Shown: positions 51,297-61,043, numbered from the stretch's first letter. The stretch: 64,000 nucleotides of DNA from Ga0077560 sp046330435 (GCA_046330435.1 JAXLST010000008.1:191627-255626); one strand, 5' to 3'. Numbers and translations are program-made. The notes: generated by a model from the letters alone, not told the origin.

Positions 51297-52568
51297 TCAG
51301 GCCCGCAGGTGCACGTGGCCGTCCTCGTCCATCACGGCCTCGCGGCCGGTGTGGAGCAGGAGGTTCCGGAACGCCCGGGTGGTCGCCGCCGGGTCGGCCG
51401 GGTGGATCCGCATGACGGTGTTGGGGACCAGCGGCTTCACGACCAGCTCGCCGGGGGTCCCCCGCGGCACGGGCATGTCGGTGGACGGGTCCACCACCGC
51501 CAGCACGTGCCCGGGCGCGGCGGTGCCGGCGCTGCCGGGCACCGGCTCCCGGCGCGGGTCGTCGCAGGCCACCATCCCGGCCTCCGGGATGAGCAGGCCG
51601 GTGAACAGGCGGACGCCGAAGCGCTCGGTGAACGCCGCGGCGACGCCGGCGGGCACCGGCCCCGTGACCGCGGTGTGGACGCGGTGGGCGCGCTCCCGGC
51701 CGGTGGGCGGGGCGCCGGCCATCCGCTCGGCGGCCTCGGGGGCGAGGACCACCACGGTGGCGCCGGCCTCCCCCGCCTCGCGCCACACGGCCGCCGGGTC
51801 TCCCGGCAGCAGGGCGGCCCGCGCGCCGGCGATGAGCGCGGCGCGCACGCACCACACCTGCGCCGCCCGCTCCCAGGAGGGCATGAACGCCGCGAACGTC
51901 TCGTCCTCGCACGACCCCGCCGCCGGATCCCGGGTGCGGTCCAGGAAGGCCAGCAGCGTGAGCGCCGCCAGGTGGTCGGCGGCCTCGGGCACCAGGGCGG
52001 GTCCCGCCAGGGCGGCGGTGATGCGGGCCCCGCCGTCCCACCGGTACTCCACCCCGAACGGCTCGGCGTCGGTGTGGTCCATGAGGTTCGCGAACGGCTC
52101 GACGTGCACCGGGTCGCGCCCCGGGCCGCGGGCGCCCAGCACCAGCACGTGCTCGAGCCCCGGGAGCCGGGCGCGGCCCTGCGCGACGGCGTCCAGCCGT
52201 TCGGTCGAGGTGATGAGGATCCGGGCGCCGGACGCTGCGAGCACCGCCATCAGCTCGTCGGCCGGCGTGGCGGGGTCGAGGCCCACCATCACCCCGCCGG
52301 CCTTGCGGATGCCGAACCACACCGGCACCAGCTCCGGGACGTCCGGCAGCAGCACGGCGACGGCCTCGCCGGGGTCGAGACCCCGGGCCTTCAGTCCGTT
52401 GCCGATGCGGCGGGCGTCGGTGTCCACCTCCCCGCGGGTGCGCCACCCGCCGTCACCGTGGCGCAGGAACTCGCGATCGGCCCAGGCGGTCGCCCGCGAC
52501 CGCAGCACCTCGGCCAGCGCCCATCCGGAGAGGTCCCCGTCCCGCCAATGCCCGTGCCACTCGTCCAC
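51297..52568 (-). CDS. Degenerate acyl-CoA ligase-like protein lacking catalytic motifs
   Basis: The 423-residue protein is a paralogue of the full-length ligase in this window. They share the order DEW...W.L.R.L..RA.A..DREFLRHGDGGW, R.GNGL...GL.PGE.V.VLLP, GTA.PG..L.VVDP and FRNL.LHTG. The P-loop TSGTTG.xKG is missing: the region reads FLDRTRDPAAGS. The Y-G-L-T-E motif is GLLIPEAG, TGDLG is TGREA, and the whole C-terminal lysine domain is absent. The fold is probably kept but adenylation is unlikely. It could be a binding or regulatory pseudo-enzyme, or a decaying gene. GTG start has GGAGG four bases upstream. Confidence 0.8.
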   Translation of the reverse strand: MDEWHGHWRDGDLSGWALAEVLRSRATAWADREFLRHGDGGWRTRGEVDTDARRIGNGLKARGLDPGEAVAVLLPDVPELVPVWFGIRKAGGVMVGLDPATPADELMAVLAASGARILITSTERLDAVAQGRARLPGLEHVLVLGARGPGRDPVHVEPFANLMDHTDAEPFGVEYRWDGGARITAALAGPALVPEAADHLAALTLLAFLDRTRDPAAGSCEDETFAAFMPSWERAAQVWCVRAALIAGARAALLPGDPAAVWREAGEAGATVVVLAPEAAERMAGAPPTGRERAHRVHTAVTGPVPAGVAAAFTERFGVRLFTGLLIPEAGMVACDDPRREPVPGSAGTAAPGHVLAVVDPSTDMPVPRGTPGELVVKPLVPNTVMRIHPADPAATTRAFRNLLLHTGREAVMDEDGHVHLRA

Positions 52569-52648
52569 GCCGCCTCCGTGCCGCTCCGGCATCAGCGTAC
52601 GGCCGCCGGCGCCGTTCGGGTCGCGACGGTCGCCCGGGAACACACCCG

Positions 52649-53491
52649 TCAGGCGAGGCCGCCGAACATCAGCGCCGCGACGGCCATGACGGCGCCGGCG
52701 GACCCCGCGGCGGCCAGGCCGGTCGGGCCGGGGCCGGCACGCGGGGCGCCGCGGGGCACCGGGCCGTGCAGCCGCAGGGCGGCCCACCAGCCGGCCATGG
52801 CGCATGCGGCGCCCAGGACGGCGTCGGCGAACAGGTGGTTCCCGGTCCCGGTGATCACGAACAGCACCACGGCGGGGAACGCCCACAGCGCCCACGCCAG
52901 CGGCGCGCGGGGCCGCATCCACACGGCGGCCACGGCCAGCAGCAGCGGGATGCCGACGTGCAGGCTCACCACCGCGGCCGTGCTGTTGCGCAGCCCGCCC
53001 TCCCAGCCGGGGGGCGGCCCGGCGCCGTAGGGGTACCCCGCGAGCCAGCGTGGCGGGGCGCTGGGGTACAGCGCGAGCAGCGCGAGGGCCGGCAGGTGCG
53101 CCAGCACGAACGCCGTTCGCACCACCGGATAACGCGCGGGGTCGATGAACCACATGGCCACGAGGATCCCGAGCACCGGTCCCTCGTCCATGTGGCCGTA
53201 CCACCAGCGCACCACCCGGGCGAGATCGTGGTGCGACTGGACGAACGTGACGATCCCCGGCTCCCGGTACGCGCCGAGATGGCGCTCCAGGTCCACCAGC
53301 GCCCGCGTGGCGGCGACGGCCCGCTCCGCGGACACCTCGAACGGCAGCCGCAGCACCTGCCAGGCGAGCATGGTCACCAGGATCACCGCGATCTCGGCCG
53401 GCAGGGAGTGGGTCCGCCGGACCGCGGAGGCGACCGCCGCCGCCCGGGGGTGCCCGGTGGCGTGGTGGGCCGTGGAGAGCGATCCGCGCAT
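52649..53491 (-). CDS. PAP2-superfamily membrane phosphatase
   Basis: The 280-residue protein has about six helices. PAP2 signatures are LLALYPSAPPRW, AVVSLHVGIPLL and GTGNHLFADAVLG, with the same SLH...GNH catalytic pair as the rightward PAP2 gene, so the two are paralogues. The C-terminal Ala/Gly helix is extra. The ATG has GGAGG five bases upstream. It probably acts on a lipid or isoprenoid phosphate. Confidence 0.88.
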   Translation of the reverse strand: MRGSLSTAHHATGHPRAAAVASAVRRTHSLPAEIAVILVTMLAWQVLRLPFEVSAERAVAATRALVDLERHLGAYREPGIVTFVQSHHDLARVVRWWYGHMDEGPVLGILVAMWFIDPARYPVVRTAFVLAHLPALALLALYPSAPPRWLAGYPYGAGPPPGWEGGLRNSTAAVVSLHVGIPLLLAVAAVWMRPRAPLAWALWAFPAVVLFVITGTGNHLFADAVLGAACAMAGWWAALRLHGPVPRGAPRAGPGPTGLAAAGSAGAVMAVAALMFGGLA

Positions 53492-53575
53492 CGTGACCTC
53501 CGTCGCGCGTCCACCCCGATGTTCCCGCGCCTGCGCGCGGCGCGCGCCCGGGCGGACCCGGGCCCGCCATCCGTG

Positions 53576-54585
53576 TTACCCGGCGGCCTCCAGGGGGCCG
53601 GCCGTCCAGCCGGCGCCGAGCCGCACCGCCGTGTCGATGTCCTCCCGGGATGCGATGCCCTCGGCGGCGAGGCGCTCCGCCTCGTCGCGCGCGGCGTCGT
53701 AGTAGGCGCCGGCCACGGTGCGGACGAGCCCGCGGGGGGCCTCCACCGGCGGCACCGGCCCGTCGAAGAACCCGCCGCCGTTCTTGCGGCCCAGGCGGCG
53801 CCCGGCCACCATCCGCGCGCCCACGCCGCCGTCGTCGAACCGGTCGCCGTACGCGCGCTGCAGGTCGCCGCGGATGTGCTCGTACGTGTCCAGCCCGACG
53901 AGGTCCGCCAGCGCGTGGGGTCCCATGGGCGACGGGCCGGCGGCCACCACGGCGGCGTCCGCCTCGGCGGGGTCGGCCGCACCGGTGGCGACGAACCCGG
54001 CCACCATCGCGCGCAGCAGCACGCGGTTCACCACGAACCCCGGGCACTCCCGCACCGCCACCGGCGTCTTGCCGAGGCCGGCGGCGAACGCCGCGGCCCG
54101 GTCCGCCACGTCGTGCGCGGTCTCCGCGCCGCGGATCACCTCGACCAGGCGCATCACGCTCGGCGGGTTGAAGAAGTGCAAGCCCACCACGCGGCCGGCG
54201 GGCGCGGCCGCCGCGCCCAGCTCGGTGATCGAGAGCCCCGAGGTGTTGCTGGCCACGATGGTGTGCTCCGGCACCGCCGCGGCGATCCGCGCCATCACGT
54301 CGCGCTTGAGCTCCATGCGCTCCGGCACGGCCTCGATGACCGGGTCGCACCCGGCGACGGCCGCCACGTCGGTGGCGGTGCCCACCCGTGCGACCGCGGC
54401 GTCCAGGTCCCCCTGGGTGAGCCGTTCCCGGCGCACCATGCGGTCGCCGGCGGCCCGGGCGTGGGCCAGGCCGCGCTCGAGCGCGGCCGCGTCGATGTCC
54501 ACGAGCGTCACCTCGTGCCCGGCCAGGGCGGCCACCAGCGCGATCTCGGCGCCCATCACGCCGGCGCCCACCACCGCGACGCGGC

Positions 54586-54589
<4 letters not shown>
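53576..54589 (-). CDS. 3-hydroxyacyl-CoA dehydrogenase
   Basis: The 337-residue protein has an N-terminal Rossmann fold (VAVVGAGVMGAEIALVAALAGHEVTLVD), the catalytic-region segments SNTSGLSITELG and GLHFFNPPSVMRLVEVI, and ECPGFVVNRVLLRAMVAG. A C-terminal helical domain carries LVGLDTYEHI and GRKNGGGFFD. It oxidises 3-hydroxyacyl-CoA with NAD+. It is similar in size to 3-hydroxybutyryl-CoA dehydrogenases but longer at the C terminus. The GTG overlaps the acyl-CoA dehydrogenase stop (GTGA). Confidence 0.93.
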
Positions 54590-55749
<1,160 letters not shown>

Positions 55750-55791
55750 GGGGTCTCCTCGGCGAGGTGTCTCGGCGGTCCGAAGCATCAC

Positions 55792-55815
55792 TATCTAACA
55801 ATCAGTTGTCAAGAT
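55792..55815. promoter_or_regulatory. MarR-type operator between acyl-CoA dehydrogenase and marR
   Basis: The imperfect dyad TATCTAACAATCAGTTGTCA (continuing AGAT) pairs ATCT/AGAT and ACA/TGT. It is AT-rich against the background and is central in the divergent gap, as usual for MarR operators. Confidence 0.6.
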
Positions 55816-55843
55816 GTTTGGCGTCTGCGTATCATCCGCCGCC

Positions 55844-56353
55844 ATGGACGCCGACGACCCCGTCGAGAAGGCCCGCCGCAACTGGGTGCGGGCCGGCCAC
55901 CCCGACGAGTCGGGCTTCGTCGTGCTCGTGTCGATGCTGCGCTCCTACGGCATCCTGGTGCGGGAGCTGGAGGCCGCCCTGCGGCCCGTGGGCGTCACGC
56001 TCTCCCGTCTGGAGGTGCTCCTGCTGCTGAGCTTCAGCCGGGACCGCCGCCTGCCCACCATGCGGCTGGGCGACCTCCTGATGATCCGCGGCTCCAGCGC
56101 CACCTACCTGGTGGACAAGCTGGCCGACCAGGGCCTGGTGGAGCGGCACGCGGACCCCGCCGACCGGCGCGTGAGCATCGTCGCCCTCACCGCCGAGGGC
56201 GAGCGGCGGCTGGAGGAGGGCGTGCGGGCGCTGGCCGGCGCCGGGTTCGGCCCCATCGGCGCGATGGGCGAGGACGACCGCCGGGCCCTCGCCGACCAGC
56301 TGGCGGTGCTGCGCGGCGCCGGCGCCCCCGCCATCGGGACGGCCGCCGAATGA
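55844..56353 (+). CDS. MarR-family transcriptional regulator
   Basis: The 169-residue winged-helix protein has MLRSYGILVRELEAALRPVGVTLSRLEVLLLL, MRLGDLLMIRGSSATYLVDKLADQGLVERHADPADRRVSIVALTAEG. The last part is the MarR wing. The ATG is chosen over an in-frame start ten codons upstream that would sit on the operator. It is divergent from acyl-CoA dehydrogenase and upstream of the nitroreductase operon, so it probably senses the pathway substrate or its CoA thioester. Confidence 0.92.
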   Translation: MDADDPVEKARRNWVRAGHPDESGFVVLVSMLRSYGILVRELEAALRPVGVTLSRLEVLLLLSFSRDRRLPTMRLGDLLMIRGSSATYLVDKLADQGLVERHADPADRRVSIVALTAEGERRLEEGVRALAGAGFGPIGAMGEDDRRALADQLAVLRGAGAPAIGTAAE

Positions 56354-56438
56354 CCCGCCGGGCGGCCCCGAGGTTCCCCTTCCCACCCACCGATGCGGCT
56401 CGTAGCGTCCGCCGCGACCCACCCATGGACCAGGAGCG

Positions 56439-57476
56439 ATGAGCATGGCCGACACCGTTGGCGCGCCGCCGGCGAACCAGATCCCCGACGTCCCGATCCT
56501 CCGTGCCCTCGGGAACCGCCGCAGCATCCGGTACTTCGACCCCGACCGCGAGGTCGAGCGGTGGAAGATCGAGACGATGCTCCAGGCCGCGCGCTTCGCG
56601 TCCTGCCAGGGGAACATCAACTGCACCGAGGCGATCGTGGTGCGCCGTGACGAGTGCGAGCACTGGGACGAGCTGGAGGAGTGCGTCTCCGGTTTCAACG
56701 TGCAGATCATCAACCAGGCGTCGCACCTCATCCTGTGGCTCACGAACATCAACGCCTGGTACGGCCGCGCGGTGGACGGCATCAGCTCGCTGAGCCTCTC
56801 GGGCGCCGCCACCAAGTACCACGGGTGGAACTACGAGTTCTCGATGACGCAGACGATCCCGCGGCTCATGAGCTTCCCGCCGGAGCGCACCGAGATGCTC
56901 CTGCGGTTCGAGAGCGGCCAGGCCGTCGCCAACGCGATGGCGGCGGGCGTGGGCCTGGGCGTGGGCAACCTGCTCATCGCCTTCGGCCGCAAGCCCGGTG
57001 GCGTGGAGAAGGCGTTCGGCCTGCCGCCGAACTACAAGTTCACCTGGGGCCACGCCGTCGGCTACCCGCTGGAGGAGGAGAAGGCCGGCGGCCAGCGCCC
57101 CCGCCTGAAGTTCGAGAAGCTCTTCCACGACAACGCGCTCGGCGTGCCGTACACCTGCCACCCGGACACCGAGGCCATGCTCCGCGAGAAGGGCCTCATC
57201 CAGGAGCAGTCGCCCACCGACGGCCGGTTCGACGAGATCGTGAGGATCGCCGAGGACCATGGCCGGGACGCCGGGATGCTCTACTTCCCGGCCGCCGAGA
57301 TCCGGCGCCTCATGGCCGACGAGGACTGGGACTTCGGCCCCCGCATCCGGGCGAAGGCCGAGCAGGTGCTCGCCACCGAGCAGCTGCCCGAGTACCCCCA
57401 GGAGATGAAGGACACGTTCGTCAAGCTCATGAACGAGCGCGGGATCGACGCGTCGAAGTTCCTGCCCAAGGAGTAG
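56439..57476 (+). CDS. Nitroreductase-family flavoprotein, long form
   Basis: The 345-residue protein is longer than common nitroreductases (about 200-220). The N-terminal third shows the fold start ILRALGNRRSIRYFDPDREVERWKIETMLQAARFASCQGN, with the FMN-phosphate RRSIR. Residues about 165-190 give AVANAMAAGVGLGVGNLLIAFGR, the usual C-terminal flavin helix. Between and after lie insertions (AWYGRAVDGISSLSLSGAATKYHGWNYEF and a C-terminal 100 residues). A redox role on a cyclic acyl intermediate or on thiols is possible. It is the first gene of a five-gene operon. Confidence 0.85.
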   Translation: MSMADTVGAPPANQIPDVPILRALGNRRSIRYFDPDREVERWKIETMLQAARFASCQGNINCTEAIVVRRDECEHWDELEECVSGFNVQIINQASHLILWLTNINAWYGRAVDGISSLSLSGAATKYHGWNYEFSMTQTIPRLMSFPPERTEMLLRFESGQAVANAMAAGVGLGVGNLLIAFGRKPGGVEKAFGLPPNYKFTWGHAVGYPLEEEKAGGQRPRLKFEKLFHDNALGVPYTCHPDTEAMLREKGLIQEQSPTDGRFDEIVRIAEDHGRDAGMLYFPAAEIRRLMADEDWDFGPRIRAKAEQVLATEQLPEYPQEMKDTFVKLMNERGIDASKFLPKE

Positions 57477-57478
57477 CG

Positions 57479-58285
57479 GTGGAGTACGAGGACGTCCTGT
57501 ACGCGACCGGCGGCGGCCGGGCGACCATCACGATCAACCGCCCGGACCGGCTCAACGCCTTCCGCGGCAGGACGATCCTCGAGCTGTGCGACGCCTTCGA
57601 GCGCGCCGCCGACGACGAGGCCGTGGGGGTCATCGTCTTCACCGGCGCGGGCGAGCGGGCGTTCTGCGTGGGCGGCGACGTGCGCGAGCCCACGCGGACG
57701 ATGGCGGAGAAGCGGGCCGGGCACATCCTCGGCCCGCGGCTCGCCGCCGCGATGCGCAACAACGGCAAGCCGATCATCTGCCGCGTGCGCGGCTGGTGCA
57801 TCGGCGGCGGCAACGAGTTCAACATCCTCAGCGACCTCACGATCACCGACACCACCGGCAGGTTCGGCCAGGCCGGTCCCAAGATCGGCAGCGCCCCCCT
57901 GTGGTGGGGGTGCCAGCTCATGCCGGCGATCGTGGGCGAGAAGAAGGCCCGGGAGATCCTGTTCCTGGTGCGCCACTACAGCGCGCAGGAGGCCCTGGAC
58001 ATGGGCCTGGTGAACGCGGTGGTGGAGCCGGAGGCGCTGGACGCCACCGTCGACGGGTGGTGCGAGGAGATCCTGCGCAAGAGCCCGCAGGGGCTGCGCC
58101 TGGCCAAGCTCGCCCTCAACGCGGCAACCGACGCCCTCCACGGGCCGGTGAACCACGGGATGGAGCTGATGGCGATCAACCACGTGTACGGGCCGGAGCC
58201 CGGTGAGGGCATCCGGTCGTTCCAGGAGAAGCGGCCCGCCGACTGGCGGCCCTTCCGCGGCGGAGAGGGGCCGGAGCCCGGATGA
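57479..58285 (+). CDS. Enoyl-CoA hydratase/isomerase family protein, BadI/MenB-like
   Basis: The 268-residue crotonase-fold protein begins EYEDVLYATGGGRATITINRPDRLNAFRG. It has oxyanion strands AFCVGGDVREP and GWCIGGGNEFNILSDLTI, and FGQAGPKIGS. The N terminus, GEKKAREI and the ending EGIRSFQEKR closely recall 2-ketocyclohexanecarboxyl-CoA hydrolase (BadI) and naphthoate synthase (MenB). I infer a ring-cleaving or ring-closing Claisen-type reaction rather than simple hydration. The GTG follows GGAG. The start lies two bases after the nitroreductase stop. Confidence 0.85.
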   Translation: MEYEDVLYATGGGRATITINRPDRLNAFRGRTILELCDAFERAADDEAVGVIVFTGAGERAFCVGGDVREPTRTMAEKRAGHILGPRLAAAMRNNGKPIICRVRGWCIGGGNEFNILSDLTITDTTGRFGQAGPKIGSAPLWWGCQLMPAIVGEKKAREILFLVRHYSAQEALDMGLVNAVVEPEALDATVDGWCEEILRKSPQGLRLAKLALNAATDALHGPVNHGMELMAINHVYGPEPGEGIRSFQEKRPADWRPFRGGEGPEPG

Positions 58286-59937
58286 GCGAATGGACGGACT
58301 GGTACCGGCGGGAGGACCCCACCACCTGGGTGCTCGCCCGCATCCTGAGTGACCGCGCCGAGGCGCACCCCGACCGCGAATACCTGCGGTACGGCGACGG
58401 CGGCTGGGTGACCTACGGGCAGATGGACGCCCGCGCCAACCGCATCGCCAACGGCCTGCTTGGGCTCGGCGTCGCGCACGGGGAGTCGGTGAGCGTGATG
58501 CTCCCCAACTGCGAGGAGTTCGTGCAGGTCTGGTACGGCATCCTGCGGGCCGGCGCGGTGATGAGCTCCATCAACACCGCCTACAAGGGCGACTTCCTGT
58601 CCTGGACGATCAACCTCGTCGAGGCGCGGGTGCTGTTCATCGCCGAGGCGTTCCTCGACCGGCTGGACTTCATCCGCGGCGAGCTCCCCAAGCTCGAGCG
58701 CGTGGTGGTGGTGCGCACCGGCGGCCGCACGGGCCCCGACCCGTCGCTGCCGTGGCAGACGCTGGACGAGCTCGCCGACGGCCCGGACGCCCCGCCGGAC
58801 GTGGCGTACTCCTGGACCGACGACGCCCGCATCATGTTCACCTCCGGGACCACGGGGCGCAGCAAGGGCGTGATCAAGCAGAACGCGGCGGACTACTTCT
58901 CGGCCCGCGGCGGGCTGGAGCTCATCCGCACGCTCAACGGCAGGTCCATGCAGGAGATGGCGTCGGAGACGTGGTTCAGCTGCCTGCCGCTGTTCCACTC
59001 CAACGCGCAGGTGCTGTGCGCGTACCCGGCCCTGGTGGCCGGCGGCCGGGTGGCCTTCGTGGAGCGGTTCTCGGGGTCGCGGTTCTGGGAGCAGGCCAAG
59101 GAGATGGGCGCCACGATGTTCAACGGCATCGGGGCGATGCTCTACTTCCTGTGGAACCAGCCGCCGTCGGAGCGCGACCGCGACCACTCGGTGCACACGG
59201 TGCTCGCGGCCCCCGCCCCGAAGGACATCTTCCACGCGTTCGAGGAGCGCTTCGGGGTGCGGCTCACGGAGGGGTACGGCCTCACCGAGACCGGCGTGTG
59301 CACGGTGATGGACCCCACCCGCCCGGTGCGGCTGGGCTCCTGCGGCACCGCGAATCCCGGGTACGAGGTCACGATCGTGGAGCCCGGCACGGACCGGCCG
59401 CTGCCGCCGGAGACCCCCGGCGAGATCGTCGTGGACATGAGGATCCCGAACATCGTGATGCGGGCCTACTACGGCATGCCGGAGAAGACCGCGGAGGACT
59501 TCCGCAACCTCAAGCTCCACACCGGCGACCTGGGCCGCATGGATGCCGACGGCTACGTGTACTTCATGGACCGCGTGAAGGACTACATCCGGCGCCGCGG
59601 CGAGAACGTGAGCTCCATGGAGGTGGAGCGCCAGATCTCCGCCCACCCCGCGGTGAAGGAGTGCGCGGTGATCGGCGTGAAGGCCGACGAGGGCGCGAGC
59701 TCCGAGGACGAGATCATGGTGGTGCTGGTGGCCGAGGGCGCCGCCCCGGACCCGGCGGAGCTGACGGCCTGGATGGCCGAGCGGATGCCGTACTTCATGG
59801 TGCCGCGCTACATCCGCGTGATGGGCGCGCTGCCGAAGACCCCGACCGAGCGGGTGCAGAAGGTGAAGCTGCGCGACGAGGGCGTGACGCCCGACACGTG
59901 GGACCGGGACGCCGCGGGCGTGACGGTGACCCGATGA
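58282..59937 (+). CDS. AMP-forming acyl-CoA ligase, CaiC-like
   Basis: The 551-residue ligase has all core motifs: MFTSGTTGRSKGVIKQ (P-loop), GYGLTETG, LHTGDLGRMDADGYVYFMDRVKDYIRRRGENVSS and the C-terminal catalytic lysine segment PKTPTERVQKVKL. It activates a carboxylic acid to its CoA thioester via an acyl-AMP. Similarity to carnitine/crotonobetaine-type ligases is general. Its ATG overlaps the hydratase stop (ATGA). Substrate probably the acid degraded by the cluster. A truncated paralogue is encoded 6 kb away. Confidence 0.93.
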   Translation: MSEWTDWYRREDPTTWVLARILSDRAEAHPDREYLRYGDGGWVTYGQMDARANRIANGLLGLGVAHGESVSVMLPNCEEFVQVWYGILRAGAVMSSINTAYKGDFLSWTINLVEARVLFIAEAFLDRLDFIRGELPKLERVVVVRTGGRTGPDPSLPWQTLDELADGPDAPPDVAYSWTDDARIMFTSGTTGRSKGVIKQNAADYFSARGGLELIRTLNGRSMQEMASETWFSCLPLFHSNAQVLCAYPALVAGGRVAFVERFSGSRFWEQAKEMGATMFNGIGAMLYFLWNQPPSERDRDHSVHTVLAAPAPKDIFHAFEERFGVRLTEGYGLTETGVCTVMDPTRPVRLGSCGTANPGYEVTIVEPGTDRPLPPETPGEIVVDMRIPNIVMRAYYGMPEKTAEDFRNLKLHTGDLGRMDADGYVYFMDRVKDYIRRRGENVSSMEVERQISAHPAVKECAVIGVKADEGASSEDEIMVVLVAEGAAPDPAELTAWMAERMPYFMVPRYIRVMGALPKTPTERVQKVKLRDEGVTPDTWDRDAAGVTVTR

Positions 59938-60611
59938 GCGAGGGCCCGATGCGGATCGACGTGTGGTCGGACATCGCCTGCCCGTGGTGCTACATCGGCA
60001 AGCGGCGGTTCGAGGAGGGTGCCCGGCGCTTCGCCGAGTCCACCGGCCGTCCCGTGGAGGTGGAGTACCACGCGTTCGAGCTGGCGCCGGACACGCCGGT
60101 GGACTTCGAGGGGTCCGAGGTGGACTTCCTGGTGCACCACAAGGGCATGTCCGAGGAGCGCGTGCGGTCGATGCTCGACCAGATGACCGAGACCGCCCGT
60201 GGCGAGGGCCTGGAGTACGACTTCGCGGGCCTGCGGCACACCAAGACCTTCCGGGCGCACGAGCTGCTGCACCACGCCAAGGCGAAGGGCCTGCAGGAGC
60301 CGATGAAGGAGCGCCTGCTGCGGGCGTACTTCACGGAGGGCCGGCACCTGGGGCACGTGGACCAGCTGGCCGACCTGGCGGCCGAGGTGGGCCTGGACCG
60401 CGACGAGGTGGTCGCGGTGCTCGAGGAGGGGCGGTACTCGGACGCCGTGCTGGACGACATGGCCGTGGCCCAGCGCCTCGGGATCCGCGGGGTGCCGTTC
60501 TACGTGATCGACCAGCGCTACGGCGTGTCGGGCGCGCAGCCGGCCGAGCTGTTCGAGGAGGCGCTCAACCGGGCGGCCGCGCTGTCGGCGCAGGAGGACG
60601 CGGCGCCGTGA
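59934..60611 (+). CDS. DsbA-family oxidoreductase, FrnE type
   Basis: The 225-residue protein is a thioredoxin-fold DsbA relative: IDVWSDIACPWCYIGKRRFEE carries the CPWC active site, and GIRGVPFYVIDQRYGVSGAQP gives the cis-Pro loop. The helical insertion is of FrnE/HCCA-isomerase type. No signal peptide is seen, so it acts in the cytoplasm. The redox-active CPWC argues for an oxidoreductase rather than an isomerase. The ATG overlaps the ligase stop, and its own stop overlaps the next small gene (GTGA). Confidence 0.9.
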   Translation: MSEGPMRIDVWSDIACPWCYIGKRRFEEGARRFAESTGRPVEVEYHAFELAPDTPVDFEGSEVDFLVHHKGMSEERVRSMLDQMTETARGEGLEYDFAGLRHTKTFRAHELLHHAKAKGLQEPMKERLLRAYFTEGRHLGHVDQLADLAAEVGLDRDEVVAVLEEGRYSDAVLDDMAVAQRLGIRGVPFYVIDQRYGVSGAQPAELFEEALNRAAALSAQEDAAP

Positions 60612-60736
60612 CCGGCGACCCCAGGCCGCCCTTCGAGATGCTCGGCGCCGAGGACGCGCCGGTGTGCGTGGACGGGGTGTGCGAGGTGCCCGCGCCGCCG
60701 GAGGCCGAGGCGGCGGAGGGCCCGGAGGAGGGCTGA
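60608..60736 (+). CDS. 42-residue cysteine-pair protein coupled to the DsbA-like gene
   Basis: GTG start overlaps the DsbA stop by four bases. The protein reads TGDPRPPFEMLGAEDAPVCV, then DGVCEVP and an acidic Glu/Pro tail. The CVDGVC pair has a four-residue spacing. A redox partner or substrate of the DsbA-like protein is plausible; I recall similar short ends after FrnE-type genes in Actinomycetota. Its stop codon lies inside the operon's terminator stem-loop. Confidence 0.65.
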   Translation: MTGDPRPPFEMLGAEDAPVCVDGVCEVPAPPEAEAAEGPEEG

Positions 60737-60750
60737 CCTCCTCCGGGCCC
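60718..60750. terminator. Perfect 14-bp hairpin ending the operon, possibly bidirectional
   Basis: GGGCCCGGAGGAGG and CCTCCTCCGGGCCC form a perfect 14-bp stem with a five-base loop that contains most of the stop codon of the 42-residue gene. No T-tract follows on either side. The convergent gene ends only six bases beyond, so it could serve both directions. Confidence 0.75.
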
Positions 60751-60755
60751 GGTCC

Positions 60756-61043
60756 TCAGGCCGAGGCCTGCGCCTGCACCGCGAAGGTCGTCTCATGCGG
60801 GGGCGCCGTGAACGATCCCGGGATCCCCGCGCCCATCCTGGGCATCAGCGTGCCGTCCCGGAACGCCTCCCAGCTGGCCTGGGAGTCGTGGACGGCCACG
60901 ATCATCCATCCTCCCTCGCACGGCCCGGCCAGGTGCAGGATCTGCCCCTCCGGGAGGCCTCCGGCCGGGTGCACGGCGCCGACCGCCGCCTCGTACTGCT
61001 CCTTCGTACCGCCCTCGAAGCGGTGCACGACCGCGTACGCCAT
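60756..61043 (-). CDS. Small dimeric alpha/beta-barrel protein
   Basis: The 95-residue protein (AYAVVHRFEGGTKEQYEAAVGAVHP at the start, GWMIVAVHDSQASWEAFRDGTLMP) has the ferredoxin-like pattern of antibiotic-biosynthesis-monooxygenase/EthD-like dimers. Start ATG has GAGGAG upstream. Function unknown; such proteins bind small hydrophobic or aromatic ligands. It lies between the two terminator hairpins. Confidence 0.75.
   Translation of the reverse strand: MAYAVVHRFEGGTKEQYEAAVGAVHPAGGLPEGQILHLAGPCEGGWMIVAVHDSQASWEAFRDGTLMPRMGAGIPGSFTAPPHETTFAVQAQASA

Noticed and set aside
59934..60611. 2-hydroxychromene-2-carboxylate isomerase
   Set aside because: The fold is related, but the CPWC redox motif points to a DsbA/FrnE oxidoreductase.
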